Positions 13,201 through 26,700 of a DNA stretch of 64,000 nt are shown here, one piece after another; position 1 is the first letter of the stretch; each line of letters opens with the position of its first letter. This DNA is from Diphasiastrum complanatum (lineage: Eukaryota > Streptophyta > Lycopodiopsida > Lycopodiales > Lycopodiaceae). The notes beneath the pieces are model-generated. The model was not told the DNA's origin. It was given only the letters and a program-made list of their open reading frames with translations, and searched no databases. Location: the NCBI GenBank assembly GCA_029204225.1, contig MU832048.1:1-64000 (forward strand). Direction: 5' to 3'. The position numbers and the translations under genes were made by a program.

Positions 13201-16200
13201 ACCGGATTCTGGTCTTTTATGTCTAAACAGTCTATTAAAGGCAGCTCAACGTCATCCCCTACTTTTCACTAATTTAAAACACTTTAGAAGCTTTTTTTTG
13301 TGTTTCAAATTTTTTTAAAGGTTAGGTTCTCATGTGGAACACGTTCGGAACAAATTGTGTTCCATTTTGGGACATGCACCAGATCTAAGAAAACTCACTT
13401 ATTTCAGAAATATAAACACAAGGCACAAGGAAGGTATGAATTATGAGTTATGTAAGCTTTAATATACTGCCATGAATATAATGCCACTTAAAAAAACGTT
13501 GTGCTGGTATGATGAGTTGAGTTACAGATATCAGAAGTTTTTACATCCGCCACATGGTTTGGTAGTGTATGGAGCATTGCTCCGTAATACAAAGTCTAAA
13601 AAATTCGGATCTTTTTCTTGGAACTTTTCTAGGTTCTGCAATTACATAACATAATATGTTCCATAGGTATTGAATGATGTGTTCTTGACCTTTTGGTACG
13701 GAATGGGTATGTATGCACTATGCAGTCAATGTTCCTTATTGTTTGTTGCTTTCTTAGTGGTCATAGGCATTTTATTGAAAGGCAGGATGTGGTAGTTTAT
13801 GTTATCTGGACTGTTCTGGCTTTGCTGTCCATTGCTTCATGAAGGCTTATTAAGTTCCTCAGTTTGTGTGTGTATCGGTTCTGTTATGTTTTTGCAGTAA
13901 GGCTCTCTCTTTGTTTGAAGAGGATCCTAGGTTCCAAGCTGTTGAAAGGGAACGCGATCGAGAGGAACTATTTGAGGACTATCTTGTTGATCTTGAACGG
14001 AAGGTATATGCGATGCTCTCTATTGAGAAGTTGAATCAGGATGTTTTATTTAACTTGTACCATTGTTTCTTAATGTTCAATTCTCTCAGTTCGTTCAAAC
14101 CATAGCTCCCGTCAACCGTGGACGGTTCACCACGGTTCTTGGAACCGTACAGTGAACCATACGGTTCATAAAGTTTTTGACCAAGAACCGTGGTGAACCG
14201 TGAATCAATTAATTAGTTTTTTTTTGTTTTTACCATAGGTTTTGTGGGGAAAAGGCCAAAAAAAATGAATTAATTAATTAATTACATGAACCGTACCACG
14301 GTTCATGAACTGCGGTACGGTTCACCTCACGGTTCCCAGGACCCACGGTTCTGAGAACCGTGGCACGGTTCATGAACCGTGGTACGGTTCACCCCACGGT
14401 TCCCAGGACTCACGGTTCTGAGAACCGTAGGTTCTATGGTTCAAACTGAATACATGGAAATGTTTGTGATTTGCATTTTCTTCTACTCAGTCAAATTTAA
14501 AGTTTAATATATCCGCCTTATGAAACAGGAACGCGAGAAAGCTCGTGAAGAACGAAAGAAGAACTTGGCTGAGTACAGGATATTTCTTGAATCCTGTGAT
14601 TTTATCAAGGTAGTGTTCATTCTCATTGAAATACCTAATATGTAGGTACACCTTTGAAGGGCTCGTATTATGTGGTCAAAATTGATATTTTTGCAGAATT
14701 TGATTTTTTCGGCTTGTGTATTGCTGAATCATAGGTCAACACTCAGTGGAGAAAGGTCCAGGACAGACTAGAAGATGATGAGCGTTGTTCTCGTTTGGAT
14801 AAAATTGACCGTCTCGAAGTTTTTCAGGTAATTTTCACTTTCAGTCCAGACTTCCTACTTGAATTGATTATGTAGCACATGGAACTATTCCAGTTCTTCA
14901 CAGTAGCCTTCTGTTATTTTTGTGATGATTGTACACAGTTTGCTTTCAACACCTTTTTTAGACACATTCTTGTCCAGGGTTTCAAGAGACTGGTTTGTGT
15001 ATATCAAGTGTGCTAAATTTCTTTATGATCCAATCTGTAATCTGGTTGCAAGAGAGGCTCCTGCAAGTTTGCAGTCCAAGCACTTACCAATGTTGTGGGG
15101 TAGTGCTAGGGAAGCACATTTCTTTGAAACTGTTAAATCTACTTTTCCTAATATATATATCTGTTGTGACTGGATTGATCTTTTTCTCAATCCTTAACGG
15201 TCATATATTGAAAGAGTTATAATGATGTATTTAGGTCACGTTTATGTGTAGTTCGCCACCTCCTTTTAAAGGTCCATCTCTGTAATTTATAGTTTTATTT
15301 TGGTGTATTTTCACATATGGGCCTATGTGTAATTAACTTTTTGCTGATACAGGAATACATACGTGATCTGGAAAAAGAGGAAGAAGAAGAGAAGAAGCTG
15401 CAGAAGGTATCTATGGGGTTCTTTAGTAATTTAATTTTTCTGGTAGGTCTATGCCATAGAAATAAATGTCTGGGAACATGATGCTTCACAAGGTTCGGTG
15501 ATTCAACTTTTTTATAGTGATAACGGTGATTTGGATACTTCACACTTGTTTGTTTCTCATTGTATATTGTATCACCAGGAACAATTACGGCGTAAAGAGA
15601 GGAAAAATCGTGATGAGTTTAGAAAGCTTATGGATACACACAAGTCGTCTGGAGTGCTTACTGCACGGACACATTGGCGAGATTACCTTTTATTGGTTAA
15701 AGACACAACCTGTTGCCTTGTTCTTATGATTGACAACCTTGAGCTTATAACCATTCTTTTGAGATTTGTGAAGATAATTTGCAATCAGCAATTTCATAAA
15801 GCTCTCTTTTGGATATCTGCAGGTAAAGGAACACCCTGCTTATCAAGCTGTTGCTACAAATTTATCTGGAACAACGCCTAAGGAACTATTTGAGGATTTG
15901 TTTGAAGAACTTGATAAGCAGGTGTGGCTGTGAGTCTGTGTAGAATGCAAGCAATTTGTAGATGTTTATTTTTCAACTGCCACTCATTTGAAGGGTTGGT
16001 TATATCTTTCCAACATACGTACTGTAGACAGTTTCAAACCATCAGTAAATTAGGGGATAGCTGGATTGAAGCCGCCAGAAATTGAGAGGAAATTGTTTAA
16101 TTACAGTTTTCTGTGCGTATGGGTTTTGGATGTTGCCCGGGTTCTTCTTAATGGCCTTTTCTATGTGCAAGCTTCTGTCATATACGGAATAGTAATCCTT

Positions 16201-17665
16201 TGGTGTATTTTAGTAGATGCTGATGTCATCCATGATTGACAGTATCATGAAGATAAAGCAAGGATAAAAGATGCGATGAAGGACGGAAAGGTATGGATTA
16301 TCTTACCTTTACATTCATCTAATGTTTGTGAGTGCTTCAAACTAAGACTGTTAAAATTTGCTGGAAGTAGATAGTAAAATTTTGTGGATGGCATGGTTAT
16401 TATAGATCACGGTGACTTCAGCGTGGACCCTCGACAAATTCAAGTCTGCGATTGATGAAGCAGGTGACTTGGAGGCAATTGCTGAACCAAATCTTAAGGT
16501 TAGTTTTTGTTCTTACTATCTGTGTGTGGTACCGGGATAAGTGGAATCCTATGGCAACACCAGTCCAGCAAAGTTGCTCATTGCTGTTGCTCATGTTAAA
16601 TTGAGAAATGCCTTGTGGTTCTATTGGCAATCTCCTGGGGCAACACAATTGGATACCTGGAATACAGCTTTTCTGCAGTCTCCCCCAAGGTTACAGGTTG
16701 GAAATTTGATTTATCTTTTCACTAGCCTTGGTACTACTAGAAATCAAAGACACTAACAACTTAAGGTAGAGTGTCATGCCGATGATGCATGATGTAATTC
16801 ATGGTCTAATGTTATGTGGGTGGACTCTGGAGCCGATAGAGTTGAGAGAACACCCCTTTTTTTAAACGTGTGGGCCGTATTCTAGATGCAATATTGATAT
16901 TGTCAGGTTGATGATAGTGTACGGTGGCCTTGAATCTCCAGCACTTGTGCCATAACAGTCTGTCTGTGTCATACTGAAAGCTCTCATGCTAGGTTCTAAA
17001 TCAATGTGAGCTCGTCATTTCAATTGGAATTCTGACAAAATGCCAACTTTACCAAGATTTATCTAGTCATCAGAATGAGAGAAATAGTTCCACTGATTTC
17101 TGTTGTTACCTTATCCACATCTCATTGATATGAGGTCAAGAAGTATTATTATGGTGTGCATGCTGAGTGACAAGCAACTCTCCTTCTAAAATCAAAATGA
17201 TTTTCAAATTGAGATATTAATTTGTGAATGGGTGGTAGTGAAGCAGAAGTGATGTTTGCTACTTAAGTGGGTATGGTTTCTATTCTTGATAAATCAGTTT
17301 GAAGGTGAAAGGATTACTTTGTTTTTTGCAGTTTGTGTCATAGTTGCCTTCTCCAAAACGAAATATGTTTCGACTCTTTCGAGACGACATTCTGAATGTG
17401 TTCTGTTCAGAAGCCCATAATTCTCAAACAATTGAGAATGCTTTCTATCTTTGTCTAATTTTTTCGAATTATTGAAAAATAGTAGTTAAAGTCTCAGTAA
17501 AATGAAATCCAAAAAAAGTATTTTGGATTAAAAATGTTACAGTTCTGATACCTATCAGAGAGTCTCAGTGATTTTGCAGTTTTACGGTTTGACAGAGACA
17601 GACAGAGAGAGGCATTTAGAGTGACGGAGATACAAAGGGGGAGATAGATGGATAGATATAGACAT

Positions 17666-17744
<79 letters not shown>

Positions 17745-20700
17745 TATTAATGTCTTTTCCATGCCAAAAGGCATATAAGACTAGTAAATATACATGTCAA
17801 GTATGTGGTAACAGTGGGAGCGTATGAAATGTCTCCGAAACAATAACAAAAATAACATGTCTAAATACTATGAACTGAAATAAAGGTGATGATATATGAA
17901 ATATGAAATATGTGGGAGCATATATATGGCTAAATGTCATGAATAAGGTATGCGTCATCCAATCCTGTCCTGCTGATGCTATAGAAAGATGTAATACGGG
18001 TTGCAGCATGAAGGACTGCTAGTGGTCGCTGATGTCGTCTAAGAGGATGAAGTCTCCTCAGGATAGGTCGAGTAGCTCGTGCTGCAACATGAGTATGAGT
18101 GGGGTGATGTCTGTGATCCCTATGGGCAGGTAAATCGTTGTCATCATCATCAGATACTAGGTCTCGTCGTCTCCTCTTAGAGAAGAAAGAGGTAATCTGA
18201 GGCTGAGAAATATGACTCTGTTGGGCTATCTGGCATAAATCCTGTCGTAGTAGAAACATCTCTCATATCATGAGTGCAACGCATCTGGGGTCCTCATAGG
18301 CTACGAGTGATCGTAGAGTGACGGGCGTGTCGCAAAACAAACAATGGTATCTCCCTCTGATCTCATAGTATGCCGGGCACCTAAAGATAAGGTGCTCCTT
18401 CGACTCCAGAGGAACATAGCTGGAAAATGCACTCCTCTCTCGGGGTACCATGGAACCTGCCAGTCTCAATAGCCAACTGATGTGATGATACATGGAGCTG
18501 TCCGAATGTAAATATGAGGTTGTGTGATATTCCCGAGTCCAAATAGTGTGGCAAAACTGGGAACCTTGCTATGTCTAGCTCAATAGGAAGTGTCTGATAT
18601 ACTGATACTATTGTCACCTCCACATCCTTGTATGCAGTAGAGGCATGGTGTGCGTCTTCCCTCATCACGCTGGGCCAACATTTCACGATTATAGACAACC
18701 ATGTTAGCTCGTATGTTTCGAGGGAAGTCCTCGGTTACAAACGAGATCCTTCTTGCCGAGTTTGCCGTTCCACCCATTCAAATAGATGCAACTTTTCAGC
18801 TTATTGGGTATATTCAGAGAGTTCAGGCTCTTCCAGATGCAGATACAAGATATACACGGATAGCACTTGCTTCCTCATACTACCTTGAGGAGCTCCCCTC
18901 AAGTACTCATCAAAAAGTCTACACTCACTGCGAGCATCTCGGATGGACTTTCTGAAGCAGAACCGCTCTAGCTGAACAAGGGAGGAATGCCCCTTCCCAA
19001 GTCAAGTGGTAGCTGCATGTCGCATGCTGAAGGTAGGACCATAGAAGAGTATCCCCAAATAGGAATAAGAAGAAACTACCTCCAAGGTCTGTCCATCGAG
19101 TGTGAGCTCCTGGCACTGCATGAAAGCTCGAGAAGTGTTGAAGACCATAACCTTGATCTTCGCAATGTTCACCCCCAATCCCCATCTGGTACAAAATCCG
19201 TGTAAACAATCCAACTGCCTCTGTAACCCCTCTCTGGTCGGGGATACTCTTGCCACATCATCCGCATAAATGAGAATAGCAATCAAATTAGTTCCAAGTC
19301 TGTAGCCAGCTCTACCATACTGTGAGATGACTCGCTCTAGCTCATCAACTTACAATTCAAAAAGAACCGGTGAAAGAGAGCACCCTTGTTACACGCCAAT
19401 GGTGCTCCAAATGTGATCAGAACTGCCACTAACATGTTTAAAACATCCCAAAATCCTCTCATAGAGAGCCAACACTGCCAGGATAATATCAGAATCTTGC
19501 ACTTGATATTGCACTTCTTGCATCTGACTGGAAAGAATATCTACCAAATCTTTTGTATCTTCCCGTCCCTGCACGGATGACAGAGACACCATGCTCAAAC
19601 TCCGCCCCATGCTGTGCGTCAAACTCTCCAGCTTCTTCACCACCGCCCGATTGTCACTTGAGGCCTAGATCATCCCAGTCGAGGGCATGGATCCACTTTG
19701 GTTCATCCTTTGCTCTATGGAACTCCGTCTGCCTGGATCCAATCCTAGCATTGAAGTCTCTGGCTAAAAGAATATACCCCCGCTCCTCATAAATGTCTGA
19801 AGAGATATCCATGTAAAGTGAATCTTCATCTGATGTGAATACTGATATATCCCACCATATCAAATGGCCATAAAGAGGCCTCGATCCATACTCATCAAAT
19901 TGCGATCCAATCTAATCCAAATACAGTTGGAACGCTCATCAGCATGTACCAACTCAACCCAAGGCTGAAGAAAATTTTGGAATAAGTAGGCCACCGCCTG
20001 AACCTAGATTTATCAATGCACTCGTCGCCCTCCGATATGCAGAGTGCCAACAAAAACCCTCTATGGCTTGTAGTCCCCTCTTAGGACTCTCATTTGTCTC
20101 GGTGAGTATTAAGATATCGCCCCCAACACAAAAATCTCTGAAATCCCCTGCTGTAGCTGAAGAGTGGATGCCATTATAGTTCCATAAGCTCAACTGCAAT
20201 GTTTTAGAAAGAGCCCCCGAATCGCTCCTTAATGTTTCGGGGGTCCCTAATGCCTATTTCTCAGGTTTTGGGGGATCAATGTACTGAGGTGTGAGATCAT
20301 CATCCATGAATATCAATGTACCTCTAAGCTTGGCCCGTAGTCTAAGGGCTGCCCGACGTTCTTCCAAATTTGTGAGGCAAACAATGAGTGTAGCGGGGTC
20401 CTTCTTGGTTCTTCATGCTCTCTCCAATCCCTTTGAGTGGTGGGAAAGCACATTTGAAAGAAAATCAGTTGCTTCGGTCATTGGATCTTTGGTGTCTTCA
20501 ATCCCTCGAACCCTAATATTCATGGATTTATATTCCCGCATTTTCTATTCGGATTTGGTGGCCGAAATATGATTATTAAAGGTGGGTGTACCTGCTTTAA
20601 TATCATCCTTGAAGAGAGAGGCCCATGTTTTTGTCTCTGCTTTGTGTTGCTCAATCTTGTCTTCCAACTCTTGGATTTTCATGGAGGTAGAGATGACGGG

Positions 20701-23700
20701 CCTATTCATTGCTTCTTCCAAAAAAGTAATCCGGGCGAGCATGGCTTCCCTATCGATGGACATAGAGTGAATAGTTGCTTGGAGCTGTCCCATTTCTTTC
20801 TGTGGAGAGCTGGATTCCTGTCTGATTTCTTTAATATCGGATAGGATATACCGCTCAAACGATCTGGTAGGGTGTAGATTTCCGGGAGTGGCAGAATAGG
20901 AGCATGATTAGGAGAGGGGGAGGATGGGTGGGCATCACCAGCAGAGGAAGCCTCGTAGCACCAGCAGTGGGGGCCTCAGCAGGCAGGCAGCGCTGGGGGA
21001 GGACCGGCGTTTGGGCGGCATGGTAGAGTGCAGAGAGAGAGAGTGAGGCGATCAACTATAACCCAAATTGCGTCATTACATTTCTACATCCTTGGAAGAC
21101 TAACCACAAAGTCCATTGAGATATCGTCCCATCTTTTATCAAGGATATCTAGAGGATGTAAGAGTCCATCAGCCTTTAACCTTTCAGTTTTATTCTATTG
21201 GCACTGCTCGCATTTCAAAAGATAAGACTTTACAAGGGTTTTCTTCTTTGGCCCAAAGAAGTCCGTACTAAGTCTAAAGTACGATGAATGCCTGGATGCC
21301 CAAGTTAACTTTTGAAAGCTTTTCATATTGTGCTGTACGGCATATGCTTTGGTGAAAGGTGCTTGGTTTAGTGTCACTAATTCTGAAAAGCTTGTTGTAT
21401 CTTGATGTGGATATCCTATTCTGGTGCTTGAATACTTAATAATGTGACCAAATGGATAAACCTTTTGTCAAAACTACTTAACATATGCCTGAAAGTTCTG
21501 TTCTCTACTTCTACAGAACTAGGTTCTGTTTCTGTTCTGAGAAGTTTTTAGTGGCTAAAAATGTTGAGCCAAGACGGCTGATTGTGAAGTAGAGACTCTG
21601 GTTGATGTGAATTTCGGTGTTTCCGTGCCTGTGGCAAGCCAGTAGCTAAGTAGCACTACGAGTTAGCTTTTTCTCCGTGTTGAAAAGTAAGTAAATAAAT
21701 TGACCAATCTAGTTATCTTTGATTTAATGTAGTTAACCTTTTATCGTTACTTACATTTGTGTTTGTGTTGAAATTGTGAGTTCAACTCCTGTTTTGCTGT
21801 TGAATTGTTCGTTGAAGTTCTTTTCTGTTTGAAGTTTTTCGTATATCATACAACTAGTTTTTTGCCTCAACCTTTGGAACAAAAGGTTTTTCTATTTCAG
21901 ATGTGCTATTATCTGACACTGAAGTTCGATGATACAAATGTGTATGTGCTTGTATGCCTTTATTTTTGAGTGTTAGTCCATTTTTTAATGATATTTTCCT
22001 GGTTTTACAAACATGTACAGATTGTATTTGAAGATCTACTGGAGAGAGTGAAGGAGAAAGAAGAGAAAGAAGCTAAAAAGCGGCGGCGATTGGCTGACGA
22101 TATGACTGGTTTATTTCGATCATCAAAGGTATTGGAGTATGTGGAATTCAGTTTACAACTTGCAAATGTTGCACTGGCTGAATTGTGATGGTATCAGGCT
22201 ACATTTTGACATAACATGTTTTTAGCAGTTTTATATTGTGAAATACATTCTCCTGTCCAGGCAATTGTGGCTGCCTCAAAGTGGGAGGACTGCAAAATGC
22301 TGTTTGAAGATACCCCTGAATTCAGGTTGCTCAACTTTTGCAATGTAAATATTGTGTCAGTGTATGTAGACTTTCCTTGTATGAGAGTTTTAAGTTTCTA
22401 TTGTTCACCATGGGCAGGGCTATCAGTGATGATGCATTCCGGAAAAAGGTTTTTGAAGAGTACATCAACCATTTACAGCAAAAAGCTAAAGAGAAGGAAC
22501 GTAAGCGAGAAAAGGAAGAGAAGGTGATGGTCATTTAAGTTGTTTTCTTTATCACAACTTCACAACCTTGCTTAGAGAATGTGTGAGAGAACAGGAAACT
22601 AATATATCTTTAGCTATGTTGAAGATTTTCTTCCCATATTTCATGTTGTGAGTTGATGACATCTGCATTTTGTTACTTGGCCATGCATAGATCTGTACTA
22701 AGCATGTCAATCTACTTTCTGATAGGGACTTAACAATGCTCTATAAGTTACTAAAGCTATACAATTATTCAGATGTCAGTTTGAGAATACAGAATGCATA
22801 ATGTTTATTATTGAGCTATTGAATGATATTGTATCCTAGGATCTTGACAATAATGCAAGCTTGTGTGCCTGGGAATTCTGGCAGTGTGCAAGGATAATGG
22901 TTTTGTTAGTATGACTTTGATGGAATCTGTTGCACCTAAATTAAGTTTAAGAGCCTCAATTACACTATTTTTGTGCACATGGTCCGTAGTTCTACTAAAA
23001 TGATTCAACTAGTCTCTGGGGCTTACACAAACTTTTGATAATTTATTGTTTTTTTCCAAGAAGCCTATTCTCTTAGATCTGTAGAAGGGTTTATGGTTGC
23101 TCCTTTTGCGTTTTAATGCGAGTCTATCTCGCTGGGTACCTTTTCTTATTTAACATTTTCTCATGCTGTTTAGCCATGCATGCCACATGATTTCCTGAGA
23201 ACATTGATATCTAGATTGTCTGAAATATCTTATTACCCTTTGGGGCCCTAGTAGCGGCTCTTTCTCAGCATCCAGGAGCCCAGTTACAACAAAGTCAATC
23301 TGTTTGGTAGCAGTCCTAGCATTAGGGTTACTAGTGAGAAGACTATACCCTCAATCTGTGAATCTGACAATGTCTACAAAAAGATCAACATAAAGAGAGC
23401 CAATAACCTCTACAAAGGAAGAAGACGCTGGAGGAAAGCAGCAAGCCACAACGAAGAGATCTCTAAACCAACGTCTTGTCCTAAAAGCCCATATATGCCA
23501 TGCATGTGCATCATGCCTCATAAAATCAATAGCTATATGTAGTCACTCTCTATATAAGCATGCGACCCCACCATAACCTCTGCCACTCAAGGATCTAGTA
23601 TCTATCTTGTATACCTGTAGTCCCACTTGTCACGAGGAATGTAGGTACTCCCTGCTTCGGGCTCTTGTGTGTCTAGGTGATGATTATACACCATTGCATT

Positions 23701-26700
23701 TGCATACTCGAATACGTAGGTGGCGTGGATGGGGCCCTAACTTCCTATTGACGGGAGCCACTAGCGACACCATCAAGTTAGCGGACCTCCTGCCCGTCTT
23801 GAGAGATCACACGTTGACTTGTAGCTTTGGCTTCCTGAAAGGCTTGACAACCCTCTTATAGTACTCCAAAGTCCTCACCTATCAACCACCAGTAGACAGA
23901 CTCATAACATGATTATCGCGGTTCAGTACTATGACAAATCATAGCAACAAGACTATTTATATTTGAGTACCATAGTCTCCAAGACTGGGTTGCCAAAAAA
24001 TGAATATCAATTTCAGGCTATGCAAAATCATCAATAATCTATCTCCAAGCTTCGGGCCATTGATTGCGATGACATCGAAGTTACTAGGACTTTAGTTGAC
24101 ATGTTGGGACCTGTCACTAGCTATGTTGGGAATCTGTTGCAGCTACGTGAAGCCCTTGAGCTAGCCATTTGTAAGGGCTTATCTGATTGGCCGGATTCAA
24201 GCATCTTCGCATGCCACCCTCATAGTGGGGTACATAGCATTGTCGACTACCTCATGGGGTCACTATCCTCTTTCTTGCTTATATCTGATTCCAAATCCTT
24301 CCTACCACCCATTTTGATCACTCCGTTCGGTTTCAAGTTAGGTGTGGGAACCAAGGGGTTGGGTCCCTAACATTCCCTCCCTTTGAAAAAGACTCTTCTT
24401 CTAAGGAAATATGCACATCTCTATCTAAGGTCTTGTTCCTTTTCCCAAGTGTCCTCGTCGTTGGAACTACCTTTCCAATGAGCCAAGTACTAATTCACGT
24501 CCCGGTCCTATGCCCACGTTGACTTACATCAACAATGGCCCATGGTTTTGAAGGTACAAAGGTTGACATATCCTCCAATTTAACTAGTTCATTAGCTTGA
24601 ATCAAACCATCTATCGCACCAAGTCGTTCCTTTAAATGGCTAACGTGGGTGGACGTTGATTCTTTGCGGAACATCGAGTTGATAGGCATTTCAATTGAGT
24701 TTTTTCACAATACAAAAGTTCCACAAAAACGAGGGCAAAACTTAGGCCATTTCCCTATCCTCAACACCTTGGAAGCTTTTGGAATTCTAAGATAGACCCA
24801 ATCTCCTTCCACAAAGACTCAAGGCTGCCACTTTTGATTAGTGTAAAACTGGGCTCTATTTTGAGCTGTTTTTACATTATCTTGAGCGACAAGTAACATT
24901 TCCTACATGTCTTGCAAGAAATCTACCGCGGCATTAGCCTTGAGACCTTGGAGGCCTATGGAAATGGGGGCACGAGGTTGGAACCCATACATCGACATGA
25001 ATGGACTTTAACCCGTCGCTGAGCCCTTTGCACTGTTACACGCAAAAACCATTGGAAGGTACCTTTCCCAATCTGAATGCAAACCTGTGCTTGAAGCATA
25101 TCTTCCATAGATTGGTTTGTTCGCTCAATTTGATCATCCGATTCTAGGTGATTTGATGACCCTAGACTCAATGTGGTCTCCAATTTTTCAAAAACCGCTT
25201 GCTAGAAATTGCCAGTGAACTTTGAATTCCAATTACTAACATTGTCATTTGGCAAACCATACAACAACTTTCCACGAAAAGCTGATCAAGTTTTGAAGCC
25301 TTGATAGTCATTTTAGTTGGAATGAAATCCGCCATTCTGGTTAGTTTGTCAACTACTACCCATATGGCTTCATTTTGCTTCCCCATCCAAGGCAGTCCAA
25401 GCTTTGACTACAAAATCCATGGAAATGCTTTCCCACTTTCTTTTGGGAATTTCCAATAGCAGTAACAACCCAGCTGCCTTAAGTCTTTCAGTTTCATTTA
25501 CTTGGCACTGCCCGCATTCGTGAACATATGCCTCCACTTGATCTTTAAGTTTTGGCTAGTAAAAGTTCCTCTTTCTTAGATCAAGTGTTGTTTGTGTGTT
25601 TGTTGGGGCTGTCATGACATTCATGTAGGATTTGGGCCCCAATCTCATCATTTTCTAGAACACGTAATAATCTCGTTGTATCTTGTCCCGAGGAGAAATC
25701 TTGTAATACTGCTTTCCAAGTTGAATACTTGATGTAGAATTTCCTGCCAGGACATCTAGCCAAATTTGATTGAAGTGCCTGTTGGTCTTACACATATCTC
25801 TAAGAGATAAATACAAATTAGATTGGATTTCGGAAAAGCTTAATTGATTAACCTCTCCAATCTAGCTTAGGCATCCGCGACATGGTTACGGATACTTAAC
25901 GTCATACTGAAATTCCTCAAGCAACGTTCACCACCTGGCTTTATGACACCAAAGGTAAACCACATCACAAATATATGATAATGCTTGGTGATCAGTCACA
26001 ATTGTAAACTGAGAACCATATACCTATAGCAAAGTTGCTAGTATTTGTCTCAAGCACATAAGGCTTGTTAGGATCGACCATGTGTAACATTGGAGCTATA
26101 GACACACAATGTTTTAGCTAGAGTTTCAAAACTTTGGTCCTAACTTACTATGTTAGCTAGTTTTCTTTGCCCCTTTCATGAGATTCGTCAAGGGCAATGT
26201 TATTACCGCATAATCCAAGATGCATTTGTGGGAAAACCCAGTGAAGTGGAGAAAGGATTTTAATTCACGTATGGTTGGGCCACTCACGCGAACCTTACAA
26301 ATCTTATCAGGGTCAATTTCCAACCCAGGGTCTAAAATAATTTGATTGAGGTATTCGAGTCTTTTTTGGAAGAATTCACACTTGGATTCTTTGGCGTAGA
26401 GCTTCTCTTGTCTTAGTAACCTCAAGACAGACATGCTCCTTTAAAATTCCAACAAAAAAATAAAAATAAAAATAAATAAATAAATGAATAAATTTGCGAT
26501 CCGGGTCGCGGATCGCCGACGTTCCGGATCGCATGATCCGAAACGATCCGCTGCAACTAAGCTATTGGGATTCTTAGCTTCTACGTGGTTAGTATGATCA
26601 GAGCTATGTATAAATGATGATCGAAAAAGTTTTTGTAAGTTAGGATTCAGTAGCATATTAGAACAATGGGTTTCTGAATCTTATTTGGTACCTTTTACTG

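Larger units (their letters stand above)
17742..21055 (-). mobile_element. Nearly complete, inactive LINE retrotransposon
   Basis: Read on the - strand. ORF1 starts at the ATG at 21021. ORF2 follows with an apurinic-type endonuclease ([29 protein letters not shown]), a reverse transcriptase ([17 protein letters not shown] region; IYADD near 19265) and a C-terminal zinc-knuckle-like segment ([20 protein letters not shown]). It ends in AATAAAG-(CT)n at about 17742. Frameshifts and single stops interrupt both ORFs, so it is dead. It is non-LTR because it has EN before RT and no LTRs. It inserted in intron 15, antisense to the host gene, beside a gypsy fragment at 21060-21390. Sister fragments of the same or a related family lie at 4460-5065, 23280-24330 and 49740-51056. 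Confidence 0.9.

Noticed and set aside
24101-24370. Independent small + strand gene
   Set aside because: The residues match the C-terminal part of a LINE endonuclease ([19 protein letters not shown]) and the tail of the frame runs into the gypsy B LTR.
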